64,000 nucleotides of DNA from Bradymonas sediminis. Lineage in GTDB: Bacteria; Myxococcota_A; Bradymonadia; Bradymonadales; Bradymonadaceae. The first letter of the stretch is position 1; each line of letters starts with the position of its first letter. The stretch is taken from contig NZ_CP030032.1 of the NCBI RefSeq assembly GCF_003258315.1, forward strand, positions 4,943,501 to 5,007,500. The letters run 5' to 3'. Under the pieces are notes generated by a model that was not told the DNA's origin, made no database searches, and saw nothing but the letters and a program-made list of their open reading frames with translations. Shown here piece by piece: positions 43,481-51,936 of the stretch. The position numbers and the translations under genes were made by a program.

Positions 43481-44959
43481 GTGGACAATGGAATCTCGAT
43501 GAGCGCCGCCGCTGCGGTGCCGGCCACGATGACCTACCACGGCGAGCTCAATGATGGCGCCGGGCAGCTGGTGGACACGACGGTTGAGGCGACATTTCGC
43601 ATCTATGACGCCGCGGCAGGCGGCTCCGAGGCATGGAGCGAGACGTTTGCGACCGTGGACGTAAATAGCGGAAGCTTCTCGGTCCAACTCGGCGCCGACG
43701 CGCCGCTTGACGGCGTCTTTGACGGCAACGCCTATTGGCTCGAGGTCAGCATCAACGGCGAGACCATGAGCCCGCGCACGCCGATCGAGTCGGTGCCGTA
43801 TGCGCTGCGCGCGAACTCGGCGGCCAACGCCGACACCGTCGCCGGTCAAACCCCCGCCGACCTGCTCGCCTCGGCCAACGCCGCCGCCCCCGATAGCGCG
43901 GGCGATATCGCCTATGACAACACCTCCTCGGGCCTGAGCGCCGCGGACGTCCAGGCCGCCCTCGACGAGCTCGCCGCGCTCCGCGCGCTGGTCGCCAGCA
44001 ATCAGGCGGCGATCGCCACGAATAGTTCTGCGATCAGCAGCGCGCAGGCCGACATCGGGGCGAACGCCACGGCCATCAGCAGCGCGCAGGCGGATATTGG
44101 GGCGAACGCCACGGCCATCAGCAGCGCGCAGGCCGACATCGGGGCGAACGCCACGGCCATCAGCAGCGCGCAGGCCGATATCACGACCAACGCCGCCAAT
44201 ATCAACACCAACCGCAGCGATTTGAACGCGCTGGAAACCCTTACTCAGGATATGGCGCGCACCACGATTCATGGCTACCCGTCGGTGACGTTTACCGGCG
44301 TCAACGTTCATGTGCGCAACGGCCTGGGCACGACTGGCACTATAGATAGCACCGGTTACAGTGTGGTGAACGGCCTGGGCAATTTGGTCGTGGGGTATGA
44401 TGAAGGCCTGGCCAATCAAAAAACAGGCTCGCATAATCTCGTGCTGGGCAAAAATAATCTCTATTTGAGTTATGGTGGGCTGGTTGCTGGGAGTTACAAT
44501 CAAATTCGGGCACCATATGCCTCGATCAGCGGCGGCGTAAATAATTCAGCGTCCGCTTCGAATGCCTCGGTGAGCGGTGGTCGTGCAAATACGGCTGAGG
44601 GCGTCTATTCCTCGGTCCTCGGCGGCGTAAATAACACGGCTTCGGGCGAGGCTTCCTCGGTCAGCGGTGGCATTTATAACCGAGCCATGGATTCGAACTC
44701 CTCGGTCAGCGGCGGCTCGGAAAACACAGCCTCTGGAGCGTCCTCCTCGGTCAGCGGCGGCCACGCGAACTGGGCCACGGGCGAGGCTTCCTCGGTCAGT
44801 GGTGGCAACGATAATAGGGCCTCAGCCCTTCAATCCTCGGTCAGCGGTGGTAGGGGAAATACAGCGTCATCTACTGCTGCTACGGTCAGCGGTGGACTGA
44901 ACCGCCGCGCAGATGGCCCATTTGATTGGAGAGCGGGCGGCTTATTCGAAACATTCTAA
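43481..44959 (+). CDS. YadA-like stalk/head repeat protein with doubtful start
   Basis: 492 aa from a GTG at 43481; an ATG at 43499 (MSAAAAVPATM) is the alternative. Neither has a good Shine-Dalgarno. Residues about 15-120 form a beta domain (TMTYHGELNDGAGQL ... SVPYALRANSAANADTVAG) that often precedes fibre regions. Three copies of the 14-residue stalk repeat ADIGANATAISSAQ lie near 185-230. The C-terminal 170 residues hold about nine YadA-head-type repeats (SVSGGxxNxAxG). There is no outer-membrane anchor at the end. AAAAVPAT resembles the end of a signal peptide, but no hydrophobic core precedes it in any usable start, so the gene may be 5'-damaged. Confidence 0.7.
   Translation: MDNGISMSAAAAVPATMTYHGELNDGAGQLVDTTVEATFRIYDAAAGGSEAWSETFATVDVNSGSFSVQLGADAPLDGVFDGNAYWLEVSINGETMSPRTPIESVPYALRANSAANADTVAGQTPADLLASANAAAPDSAGDIAYDNTSSGLSAADVQAALDELAALRALVASNQAAIATNSSAISSAQADIGANATAISSAQADIGANATAISSAQADIGANATAISSAQADITTNAANINTNRSDLNALETLTQDMARTTIHGYPSVTFTGVNVHVRNGLGTTGTIDSTGYSVVNGLGNLVVGYDEGLANQKTGSHNLVLGKNNLYLSYGGLVAGSYNQIRAPYASISGGVNNSASASNASVSGGRANTAEGVYSSVLGGVNNTASGEASSVSGGIYNRAMDSNSSVSGGSENTASGASSSVSGGHANWATGEASSVSGGNDNRASALQSSVSGGRGNTASSTAATVSGGLNRRADGPFDWRAGGLFETF
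44032..44182 (+). repeat. 42-bp coding tandem repeat (ADIGANATAISSAQ stalk)
   Basis: Three near-identical 42-bp copies plus partial ends encode a coiled-coil stalk of 14-residue units. The few differences between copies are silent (for example gacatcggg versus gatattggg), so protein selection or recent duplication keeps them alike. Confidence 0.8.
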
Positions 44960-44987
44960 CCCCCCGGGTTAAATCCGAGCGCTCCCA

Positions 44988-45022
44988 CGCCGCCCCGCAC
45001 ACCCGTGCGGGGCGGCGTTTTT
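44988..45022 (+). terminator. Terminator after the YadA-like gene
   Basis: A 13-bp perfect GC-rich stem (CGCCGCCCCGCAC/GTGCGGGGCGGCG) with a 4-nt loop is followed directly by T5. It lies 29 bp after the stop codon. Confidence 0.92.
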
Positions 45023-45037
45023 GTCGCCAGGGCCAAC

Positions 45038-45306
45038 CTACAGCGTGTATGAGCGGGTTTTGGGGGGCCAGAACACGACCTGCAGACTGTAGTAAGCCAG
45101 CCGGACTCCCCGGGAGCCAAACTACAGCCTGTATTCAGGGTTTTTCGGATAAAAAACGCGACCTACAGGCTGTATTTAGCCCGCCGGACTCCCCGGGAGC
45201 CGACCTACAGCGTGTATTCAGGGTTTTTCGGGTAAAAAAACGCGACCTACAGACTGTAGTAAGCCCGCCGGGCTCTCTGGGAGCCGACCTACAGCGTGTA
45301 GGTCGG
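45038..45306. repeat. Array of seven 13-bp palindromic sites at 41-42 bp spacing
   Basis: Sites of consensus CTACAG-N-CTGTA(G/T), with CGTGTAT variants, start at 45038, 45080, 45122, 45163, 45205, 45247 and 45289. They belong to an 83-84-bp double unit with two alternating 28-29-bp spacers. Spacer A contains GTTTTT...AAAAAC (for example tcagggtttttcgg). Spacer B contains CTCCCCGGGAG within taagcccgccggact. About three double units are present. The last site becomes a 10-bp perfect hairpin, CCGACCTACA-gcg-TGTAGGTCGG (45284-45306), and a run of 12 G (45312-45323) follows. No gene is seen in this 440-bp gap. Confidence 0.85.
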
Positions 45307-45398
45307 TTTCTGGGGGGGGGGGGCGGCGAAAATCTTGCTGATCCCGGCGAGTCTTCTATGCTTGGGGGGCTAGTTCCCCGTATTTCACGAGCGATGAC

Positions 45399-45692
45399 GT
45401 GGCTTCCCAGTGGTATTTATATGTTCTTCGATGCGCCGACGACACCCTCTATACGGGGATCACGACCGATCTGAGCCGGCGGGTGCACGAGCATAATCAT
45501 AGCCCGCGGGGGGCGAAATACACGGCGAGTCGGCGGCCGGTGGAGCTGGCCGGGGCGTGGGAGAAGGCGTCGCGCTCCGAGGCCGCCAGCGCGGAGTGGC
45601 ATTTCAAAAAGCTCACGCGCCAGCAGAAGCTGGCGCGTGTCGAGGAGGTGTCCGCTGCGGCGCTGAGCGCCTATTTAAGCGACGCCAGGTGA
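45399..45692 (+). CDS. GIY-YIG nuclease family protein (UPF0213/YhbQ type)
   Basis: 97 aa from a GTG at 45399. The GIY-YIG core is condensed as WYLYVLRCADDTLYTGIT (residues 5-22), with catalytic-type Arg27 (LSRRVHEHN), the segment GAKYTASRRPVEL, and Glu in SRSEAASAEWHFKKL, as in YhbQ-like small GIY-YIG proteins. Single-domain members are thought to act in DNA repair or nucleic-acid processing. The start lies 93 bp after the palindrome array, and the 3' end overlaps the convergent AstE-like gene by 22 bp. A role at the array is only suggested by position. Confidence 0.85.
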   Translation: MASQWYLYVLRCADDTLYTGITTDLSRRVHEHNHSPRGAKYTASRRPVELAGAWEKASRSEAASAEWHFKKLTRQQKLARVEEVSAAALSAYLSDAR

Positions 45693-46639
45693 ACCATCGC
45701 GTCGCCCTCGTAGATCAGCGGGTTTTTGACGTGCGAGATGATGATGCCGTCGAAGGGCGCGCAGATCTCGACGCCGTCGGAGTTAAAGGCGTCGCCGATA
45801 AGCGCGACGCATTCGCCGGCTTTGACGAAGTCCCCGCTGCGCCGCTGCGGGCGCAGGATGCCGGCGCGCTCGGCGCGCAGCCAGGTGGTGTCGTCGGATT
45901 CGCGCGGCTCATAGTCCAGCGGCGTGGGCGTGTGGTCGCGCATGCCGATCTCGTCCATCACGCGCAAGATGCCCTCCACGCCCACCGCCACCGCGTCGTC
46001 GTTGAACCGGCGAGGCTCGCCGGCCTCAAAGGTCAAGATCATCTTGCCGCGCTTGTGGGCGGCGGCGCGAAGCGAGCCGTCGGGCCCCTCCTTATCCATC
46101 ATCACCGGGGCCGCGAAGGCCACCGCGCAGCGGCGCGTCTCGGGGTCGCTAAAGTCGCCGCGGATATGCGGCAGGTTGATGCGGTCGTTGCTGCCGGTGT
46201 GCAGGTCGACGCCGTGGGTGCATTGCTCCACGATCTCGTTCATGAAGAGGTCGGCCAGCCGCGACGCCAGCGAGCCGGTGGCGCTGCCGGGGAAGCTGCG
46301 GTTTAAGTCGCGCCGGTCGGGCAGGTAGCGCGACTCGTATAAAAAGCCGAAGACGTTGACGATCGGCACCGCGAACACCGTGCCCCGAAGCGTCTGCGGG
46401 TCGAGCTTCTCGAACACCTCGCGCACGATCTCAACGCCGTTGATCTCGTCGCCGTGGATGGCCGCGTCGATCCACATGCGCGGGCCCTCGTATTTCCCAT
46501 GAATGACCTGAATCGGGATCGACGCCTGATTCTGGGTGGGAAGATTGGCGACCGGTAAATCCGCCCGCTTCACGGTTCCCGGCGCCACGCGAACCTCGCC
46601 AACTTGCACGAATTCCGTCTGTAATTTCTGCTGCGCCAT
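45671..46639 (-). CDS. Succinylglutamate desuccinylase/aspartoacylase family protein
   Basis: 322 aa from the ATG at 46639, which has GGAG 6 nt upstream; an upstream ATG adds 39 residues overlapping the next gene. The zinc carboxypeptidase-like core has AAIHGDEING (ligands His62 and Glu65), RDLNRSFPG (substrate Arg/Asn) and VDLHTGS (ligand His147). The C-terminal beta domain (about 230-322, GILRPQRRSGDFVKAGECVALIGD) is typical. Family members hydrolyse N-acyl amino acids. It follows rimK by 70 bp. In such clusters the family may trim or release amide-linked residues. This role is inference. Confidence 0.88.
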   Translation of the reverse strand: MAQQKLQTEFVQVGEVRVAPGTVKRADLPVANLPTQNQASIPIQVIHGKYEGPRMWIDAAIHGDEINGVEIVREVFEKLDPQTLRGTVFAVPIVNVFGFLYESRYLPDRRDLNRSFPGSATGSLASRLADLFMNEIVEQCTHGVDLHTGSNDRINLPHIRGDFSDPETRRCAVAFAAPVMMDKEGPDGSLRAAAHKRGKMILTFEAGEPRRFNDDAVAVGVEGILRVMDEIGMRDHTPTPLDYEPRESDDTTWLRAERAGILRPQRRSGDFVKAGECVALIGDAFNSDGVEICAPFDGIIISHVKNPLIYEGDAMVHLASLK

Positions 46640-46709
46640 TACGTCTCCGATAATCGATGATTCGCGCATCTCTGCGCCGTTTTTGTAGGGCTTTTGAGGG
46701 CGAGTCGGC

Positions 46710-47660
46710 TTAGCTTTCGCCTTCGTCGGACGCCTCGGAAGCTTCGGACTCCTCAACCACCGTCGGGGATAATTTCAATCCCAGCGGGTCGACCTTTTTC
46801 TCGATGAACTCGACGACCTTCTGGGCGACGTCGACGCCGCTGGAGCGCTCGATGCCCTCAAGCCCCGGCGAGGAGTTGACCTCGAGGACCAGGGGCCCGC
46901 GCTCCGAGCGCATCATGTCGACGCCGGCCATATTCAGGCCCATGATCTTGGCCGAGAGCACCGCGGTCTCGCGCTCCTCGTCGGTCAGGTCAATCGCGGT
47001 GGCCACGCCGCCGCGGTGCACGTTCGAGCGAAACTCGCCCTCGGGCGCCTGGCGCTGCATCGCCGCGACGACCTCGTCGCCGACCACGAACGCCCGGATA
47101 TCGGCGCCGCCGGCCTCGCGGATGAACTCCTGGACCAAAAAGTTGACGTCGAGCCCCATAAACGCCTCGATGACCGATTGGGCGGCTTTTTTGGTCTCGG
47201 CCAGCACCACGCCGATGCCCTGGGTCCCCTCGAGCACCTTGATCACCAGCGGCGCCCCGCCCACCGAGCGGATGATGCCGTCGACGTCCTTAAACGAGTG
47301 GCCAAACGCGGTCACCGGCATGCCGATGCCCTCGCGCCCCAAAAGCTGCAGGGCGCGCAATTTATCGCGCGACTGCGAGATCCCCGTGGCCGTGTTGATG
47401 ACGTAGGCGTTCATCATGTCGAATTGGCGCACCACCGCCGCGCCGTAGAAGGTGTGCGAGGCGCCCACCCGCGGGATGATCGCGTCGAATTCATTGAGGT
47501 CACGCATGCCGTAGGTGATCGTCGGGCGCTTGGTCGCGATATTCATATAGCAGCGCAGATAGTCGATGACTTCGACCTCGTGGCCGCGATCGATGCACGC
47601 CTCGCGCAAGCGCCGAGTGGAATAGAGCGACGATTTACGCGATAGGATGGCAATTTTCAT
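46710..47660 (-). CDS. rimK: RimK-type ATP-grasp ligase
   Basis: 316 aa. The N-terminal domain starts [18 protein letters not shown]. The ATP-grasp part has [13 protein letters not shown] (the phosphate loop), [30 protein letters not shown] and [14 protein letters not shown] (Mg ligands). E. coli RimK adds glutamates to the C-terminus of ribosomal protein S6. Homologues make poly-glutamate or other isopeptide tags. The C-terminal tail after about residue 295 is acidic. It lies between a RimB-like protease gene and an AstE-like gene, an arrangement related to the rimABK-type clusters. Confidence 0.92.
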   Translation of the reverse strand: MKIAILSRKSSLYSTRRLREACIDRGHEVEVIDYLRCYMNIATKRPTITYGMRDLNEFDAIIPRVGASHTFYGAAVVRQFDMMNAYVINTATGISQSRDKLRALQLLGREGIGMPVTAFGHSFKDVDGIIRSVGGAPLVIKVLEGTQGIGVVLAETKKAAQSVIEAFMGLDVNFLVQEFIREAGGADIRAFVVGDEVVAAMQRQAPEGEFRSNVHRGGVATAIDLTDEERETAVLSAKIMGLNMAGVDMMRSERGPLVLEVNSSPGLEGIERSSGVDVAQKVVEFIEKKVDPLGLKLSPTVVEESEASEASDEGES

Positions 47661-47759
47661 GGGGTGTTTTCTTTTTTATATTAAAATGCGTTGGACAAAA
47701 TGAATTCGTCGAGCGCCGGGGCGCTCGATGCTCGATGATGCGCTAGGGTTCGGGAATGT

Positions 47760-48224
47760 TCAGTCGTTTGAACGGGGTCGACCTGCCAGATAAGAGCTGC
47801 CCGGGTCAACCAAAAAACGCCGCCGGACCGCCTCGCGACCCAATAGCATACGAAAGCCCATGGCGTCTCGATTCGTCAGCGTCAGGTCGATATAAAAGGA
47901 CTCCCCGAGCAGCTCCACCCGCTCGCGGATGACCACGCGGTTCTGGGTATGCCCGACCGAGCTTTTGACCTGGCGCTCGTCGTGCACCCGCGCCTCGCAG
48001 GCGACCGTTTTGGTCGACTTTCGCTGCTCCGGGTGCACAAAGAAGCGCACCCACAGCTCGCCGTCGCGCTCGAAGCGCGTGATCTTGATGGCGTGCAACG
48101 CCGAGCTTCGCGCGCCGGTGTCGACCTTTGCCTTGATCTGGTCGATCCCCAGCGAGGGCAGGGTCAACCACTCGCGCCACCCGATGATCTTATTCGGCGA
48201 GGTGATAATCTTGCGTTTGCTCAT
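47760..48224 (-). CDS. Retropepsin-like ATP-dependent zinc protease family (RimB-like)
   Basis: 154 aa. The family (DUF785) has an aspartic-protease-like fold. Here KVDTGARSSALHA (Asp35-Thr-Gly) is the active-site type motif, preceded by IIGWREWLTLPSLGID and followed by EARVHDERQVKSSVGH, RVVIRERVELLGESFYIDLTLTNRDAMGFRMLLGR. The usual conserved order is intact. It lies about 100 bp upstream of rimK, so the product is likely a protease or regulator of the RimK-modified protein. It is divergent from deoC. Confidence 0.88.
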   Translation of the reverse strand: MSKRKIITSPNKIIGWREWLTLPSLGIDQIKAKVDTGARSSALHAIKITRFERDGELWVRFFVHPEQRKSTKTVACEARVHDERQVKSSVGHTQNRVVIRERVELLGESFYIDLTLTNRDAMGFRMLLGREAVRRRFLVDPGSSYLAGRPRSND

Positions 48225-48409
48225 CCACTATCCCGGTTAAAATCATGCGCGGTCAAACCCCGCGCCATCTACTCATAACACGATTTGCCCAGACCGAAAT
48301 ATCGCGCAAGCATCGGCGCGCATTCCCGGTCTTGTCAGTACCGACTTCCTGCACTAACGTCGCAGCCGTTCTGCAACCCGCGTCACTTACCACAACGACC
48401 CGATATAAT

Positions 48410-49309
48410 ATGTCAAACTCATACCAAACACCACGCGTCCCCGCTGTCGACCAGGTCGGCGTCGAGGAGCGCGCCGCCCGTTTTAACACGCGCAGCATCA
48501 AGAAAGGCGCGAAACTCGCCGGCCTGGATATGGCCATCTCGATGATCGACCTGACCACGCTGGCCGGCGACGACACGCCGGGCAAAGTGCGCATGTTGTG
48601 CCGCAAGGCGCTGCGTCCGTCGGCGACGCTTGAGACCCCCCAGGTCGCCGCGGTTTGCGTGTACCCGAGCATGGTCAAGGTCGCCGTCGAAGAGCTCGCC
48701 GGCAGCAAAATCAACGTCGCCTCGGTGGCGACCTATTTCCCCAGCGGGCAGACCACGATGCGCGAGCGCCTCGAGGACGTCAAAAGCGCGGTGGGCGACG
48801 GGGCCAGCGAGATCGATATGGTCATCAACCGCGGCGCCTTTTTGTCGGGCGAGTACGCGCGGGTCTTTGACGAGATCTGCCAGGTGCGCGCGGCCTGCGG
48901 CGACGCCCACCTCAAGGTCATCCTGGAGACCGGCGAGCTGCACACCTACGATAATGTGCGCCTGGCCAGCCAGATCGCCATCGACGCCGGCGCGCATTTT
49001 ATCAAGACCTCGACCGGTAAGATCAGCCCCGCGGCGACCATGCCGGTGACGCTGGTGATGCTGCAGACCATCCGCGACCACTACCTCCAGACCGGCAAGA
49101 TGGTCGGCATGAAGCCCGCCGGCGGCATCCGCGACACCAAGACCGCGCTGCGCTACCTGATTATGGTCAAAGAAACCCTGGGTGATGCCTGGTTGAACCC
49201 CGATTGGTTCCGCTTCGGCGCCTCCTCGCTGCTCAACGACCTGCTGATGCAAATCGAGAAGCAGCATAGCGGGCATTATCACTCCAGTCGCTATTTGAGC
49301 ATCAGCTAA
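48410..49309 (+). CDS. deoC: Deoxyribose-phosphate aldolase
   Basis: 299 aa from the ATG at 48410 (MSNSYQTPRVP); the in-frame ATG 165 bp upstream overlaps the divergent promoter region. It splits 2-deoxyribose-5-phosphate into acetaldehyde and glyceraldehyde-3-phosphate. The class I aldolase signatures are visible: AISMIDLTTLAGDDTPGKV near the start, EIDMVINRGAF, KVILETGEL, HFIKTSTGK (Schiff-base Lys) and GMKPAGGIRD. The following aldehyde dehydrogenase genes could oxidise the acetaldehyde produced. Confidence 0.95.
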   Translation: MSNSYQTPRVPAVDQVGVEERAARFNTRSIKKGAKLAGLDMAISMIDLTTLAGDDTPGKVRMLCRKALRPSATLETPQVAAVCVYPSMVKVAVEELAGSKINVASVATYFPSGQTTMRERLEDVKSAVGDGASEIDMVINRGAFLSGEYARVFDEICQVRAACGDAHLKVILETGELHTYDNVRLASQIAIDAGAHFIKTSTGKISPAATMPVTLVMLQTIRDHYLQTGKMVGMKPAGGIRDTKTALRYLIMVKETLGDAWLNPDWFRFGASSLLNDLLMQIEKQHSGHYHSSRYLSIS

Positions 49310-49351
49310 ATCTGAGCATTTCCTGGCCCCGCCAGAACCGCGAGATATATT

Positions 49352-50827
49352 ATGAATAAACCCACCGATATGAAAAACCTGCTCTTCGGCGACCTGTGGG
49401 ACTACGCCCCCGCGCCGCAGTCCACCGAGATGGTGAAGCTCAAGAAGCGCTACGGGCATTTTATCGACGGCGAATTCGTCGAGCCCGAGGGCGCGACCTA
49501 TTTTAAGACGGTGAACCCGGCGACCGAGGAGCCGCTGGCCGAGATCGCCTCGGCCGACGAGGCGACCGTCGATCGGGCCGTCAAAGCCGCGCGCAAGGCG
49601 TACGAGACGGTCTGGCGCGATATGCCGGGGGCCGAGCGCGCCAAATATATTTACCGCATCGCGCGGATTATGCAGGAGCGCGCGCGTGAGTTGGCCGTGC
49701 TCGAGACGATGGACGGCGGAAAGCCCATCCGCGAGTCGCGCGACGTCGACGTGCCGCTGGCCGCCGCGTATTTCTTCTATTACGCCGGCTGGGCCGACAA
49801 GCTCGAGTACGCGTTCCCGGGCGCCAAGCCCACGCCGATCGGGGTCGCCGGGCAGATCATCCCGTGGAACTTCCCGCTGCTGATGGCCGCCTGGAAGATC
49901 GCGCCGGCGCTGGCCGCCGGCAATACGGTGGTGCTCAAGCCCGCCCAGACCACGCCGCTCACGGCGATGCTCTTGGCCGAGATTTTCCAGGAAGCAGGGC
50001 TCCCGGCGGGCGTGGTGAACTTCGTCAACGGCGCCGCCGAGACCGGCAGCGCGCTGGTCAATCACCCCGACGTCGACAAGATCGCCTTTACCGGCTCGAC
50101 CGGCGTCGGGAAGCTCATCCAGCGCCAGATCGCCGGCACCGACAAGCGTTTGACGCTTGAGCTTGGCGGCAAGGGCGCCAATATCGTTTTTGACGACGCC
50201 CCCATCGACCAGGCCATCGAGGGCATCGTCAACGGCATCTTCTTTAACCAGGGCCACGTGTGCTGCGCCGGCTCGCGCCTGCTCGTGCAGGAGAGCATCC
50301 ACGACGAGGTCATGGCCAAGCTTAAGACCCGCATGGCGACGCTTCGGGTGGGCGACCCGCTGGACAAAAATACCGACGTCGGCGCCATCAACTCGGCCGC
50401 GCAGTACAAGCGCATTCAGGAGTTGATCGAGGTCGGCGTGGCCGAAGGCGCCGAGCTCCACCAGGCCCAGTGCAGCCTGCCGAGCACCGGCTATTTCCTG
50501 GCCCCGACCGTCTTCACCGGCGTGACGCCGTCGCACCGCATCGCCAAAGATGAGATCTTCGGCCCGGTCCTGTCGGTGCTGACCTTCCGCACCCCCGAAG
50601 AAGCCATCCAGAAGGCCAATAACACCGCCTACGGCCTGGCCAACGGCGTCTGGACCGACAAGGGCAGCAAGCTCTTTAAGATGGCCAACGCGCTCAATTC
50701 CGGCGTGGTCTGGGGTAATACCTATAACCGATTCGACCCGACCAGCCCGTTTGGTGGCTTTAAGGAGAGTGGCTTCGGCCGCGAGGGCGGACGTCATGGC
50801 CTGCTCGGGTATCTGAACATCGGCTGA
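49352..50827 (+). CDS. NAD(P)-dependent aldehyde dehydrogenase
   Basis: 491 aa, full length. The coenzyme-binding PWNFPLLMAAWKIAPALAAGNTVVLKP, FTGSTGVGK and the catalytic Glu270 (LELGGKGANIVF) and Cys304 (NQGHVCCAGSRL) are all present, followed by DEIFGPVLSVLTF and SPFGGFKESGFGREGG. It oxidises an aldehyde to the acid. Being 42 bp after deoC, acetaldehyde from deoxyribose breakdown is the likely substrate. Confidence 0.93.
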   Translation: MNKPTDMKNLLFGDLWDYAPAPQSTEMVKLKKRYGHFIDGEFVEPEGATYFKTVNPATEEPLAEIASADEATVDRAVKAARKAYETVWRDMPGAERAKYIYRIARIMQERARELAVLETMDGGKPIRESRDVDVPLAAAYFFYYAGWADKLEYAFPGAKPTPIGVAGQIIPWNFPLLMAAWKIAPALAAGNTVVLKPAQTTPLTAMLLAEIFQEAGLPAGVVNFVNGAAETGSALVNHPDVDKIAFTGSTGVGKLIQRQIAGTDKRLTLELGGKGANIVFDDAPIDQAIEGIVNGIFFNQGHVCCAGSRLLVQESIHDEVMAKLKTRMATLRVGDPLDKNTDVGAINSAAQYKRIQELIEVGVAEGAELHQAQCSLPSTGYFLAPTVFTGVTPSHRIAKDEIFGPVLSVLTFRTPEEAIQKANNTAYGLANGVWTDKGSKLFKMANALNSGVVWGNTYNRFDPTSPFGGFKESGFGREGGRHGLLGYLNIG

Positions 50828-50906
50828 AGCAAGCCGCTGCGAATCACCCGAGACTTTACGCCGACTCATCACGCAACCTGAATCATCTTTTAGCGAGACG
50901 CTCATC

Positions 50907-51869
50907 ATGGCAAAAACGGCGCCTAAAAAGACAACGAAAAAGACGTCCGAAGACAACAAACCCGCGGCCAAAAAATCGACCCAAAAGTCGACCACCCCCG
51001 CGCGTCTTGCCGTCTCAAAGACCTATAAACTCTATATTGGCGGCAAATTCCCGCGCACCGAAAGCGGACGCACGCTCCCAGTCACCGACTCAAACGGAGG
51101 TTTCGTGGCTCATATCTGCCATGCCTCACGCAAAGATTTTCGCATGGCCACGGTCGCCGCACGCAAAGCCCAGCCCGCCTGGGCCGCGCGCACCGCGTTT
51201 AACCGCGCCCAGATCCTGTACCGCATGGCCGAGATGCTCGAGACCCGCCGGCGCGACTTCGAAGCCGCGCTCACCGAGACGGTCGGTTATAGCGAGGCCG
51301 ACGCGGTGGCCGAGGTCGACGCCTCTGTCGACCGCCTGGTGTGGTACGCCGGTTGGTCCGATAAATACTCGCAGCTCTTCGGCTCGGCGAACCCGGTGAG
51401 CTCCCCGCACTTCAACATCACCACCCCCGCGCCCACCGGCGTGGTCGCCATCTTCTCGCCAAAAAACGCCCCGCTCCTCGGCCTGATCACCGCGCTCGCC
51501 CCGGTCGTCGTGTCCGGTAATACCGCGGTCATCATCGTCGAGAACGACGCCCCGACCCTGGCCATCGACTTCGCCGAAGTCCTCAATAATAGCGACCTCC
51601 CCGGCGGCGTCATCAATGTGTTGACCGGGCTTCGCGACGAAGTGCTCGAGAATGTGGCAAGCCACAAAGACCTCGACGCCATCGTCTGCTACGGGGCGAG
51701 CGCCGAGCAGAAAAAGACCATCGCGACGCTGGCGGCGGATTCGGTGACGCGCACGTTCTTCTACGACGATCCGAAAGCCGCGGAGCTATGCGCCGCGGCA
51801 CACCAGAGCCCGTATCGCATCGTCGACTGCGTCGAGTTTAAGACGGCGTGGCATCCGATCGGGATTTGA
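50907..51869 (+). CDS. Half-length aldehyde dehydrogenase-like protein lacking the catalytic domain
   Basis: 320 aa. The first 36 residues are Lys/Thr/Ser-rich (MAKTAPKKTTKKTSED...), histone-tail-like. The rest matches the coenzyme-binding half of aldehyde dehydrogenase (KLYIGGKFPRTESGRTLPV ... RAQILYRMAEMLETRR ... GVVAIFSPKNAPLLGLITALAPVVVSGNTAVII ... DLPGGVINVLTG), then ends. The conserved Glu and the catalytic Cys are missing, and the stop falls near residue 320 of about 490. Codon use resembles the neighbours, so it looks maintained rather than decayed. It follows the intact dehydrogenase by 79 bp and may be a regulatory or structural partner. Confidence 0.85.
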   Translation: MAKTAPKKTTKKTSEDNKPAAKKSTQKSTTPARLAVSKTYKLYIGGKFPRTESGRTLPVTDSNGGFVAHICHASRKDFRMATVAARKAQPAWAARTAFNRAQILYRMAEMLETRRRDFEAALTETVGYSEADAVAEVDASVDRLVWYAGWSDKYSQLFGSANPVSSPHFNITTPAPTGVVAIFSPKNAPLLGLITALAPVVVSGNTAVIIVENDAPTLAIDFAEVLNNSDLPGGVINVLTGLRDEVLENVASHKDLDAIVCYGASAEQKKTIATLAADSVTRTFFYDDPKAAELCAAAHQSPYRIVDCVEFKTAWHPIGI

Positions 51870-51891
51870 TTTTTAGATGAGGACGTAGACG

Positions 51892-51922
51892 AAAAAGCCG
51901 CCCTGGGAGGGGCGGCTTTTTT
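51892..51922 (+). terminator. Terminator after the deoC-aldehyde dehydrogenase cluster
   Basis: A 12-bp stem (AAAAAGCCGCCC/GGGCGGCTTTTT) has a 6-nt loop and a T6 tail. It lies 22 bp after the stop codon. Confidence 0.92.
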
Positions 51923-51936
51923 GCTCTGAGCGGTGA

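Noticed and set aside
45038-45306. CRISPR array
   Set aside because: The repeated unit is only 13 bp and the spacers are themselves repeated in alternation. No cas gene is nearby.
44926-45474. A 182-codon plus-strand frame over the palindrome array that looks like a repeat protein (DLQ.VF.VF..KKR units)
   Set aside because: A 42-bp period is divisible by three, so frames stay open by chance. It starts inside the end of the YadA-like gene, has no ribosome site, and crosses a strong terminator and the GIY-YIG start.
48419-50995. Long 858-codon minus-strand frame opposite deoC and the aldehyde dehydrogenase gene
   Set aside because: It mirrors the third-position GC bias of the real genes, lacks a ribosome site, and the opposite strand encodes clear enzyme motifs throughout.
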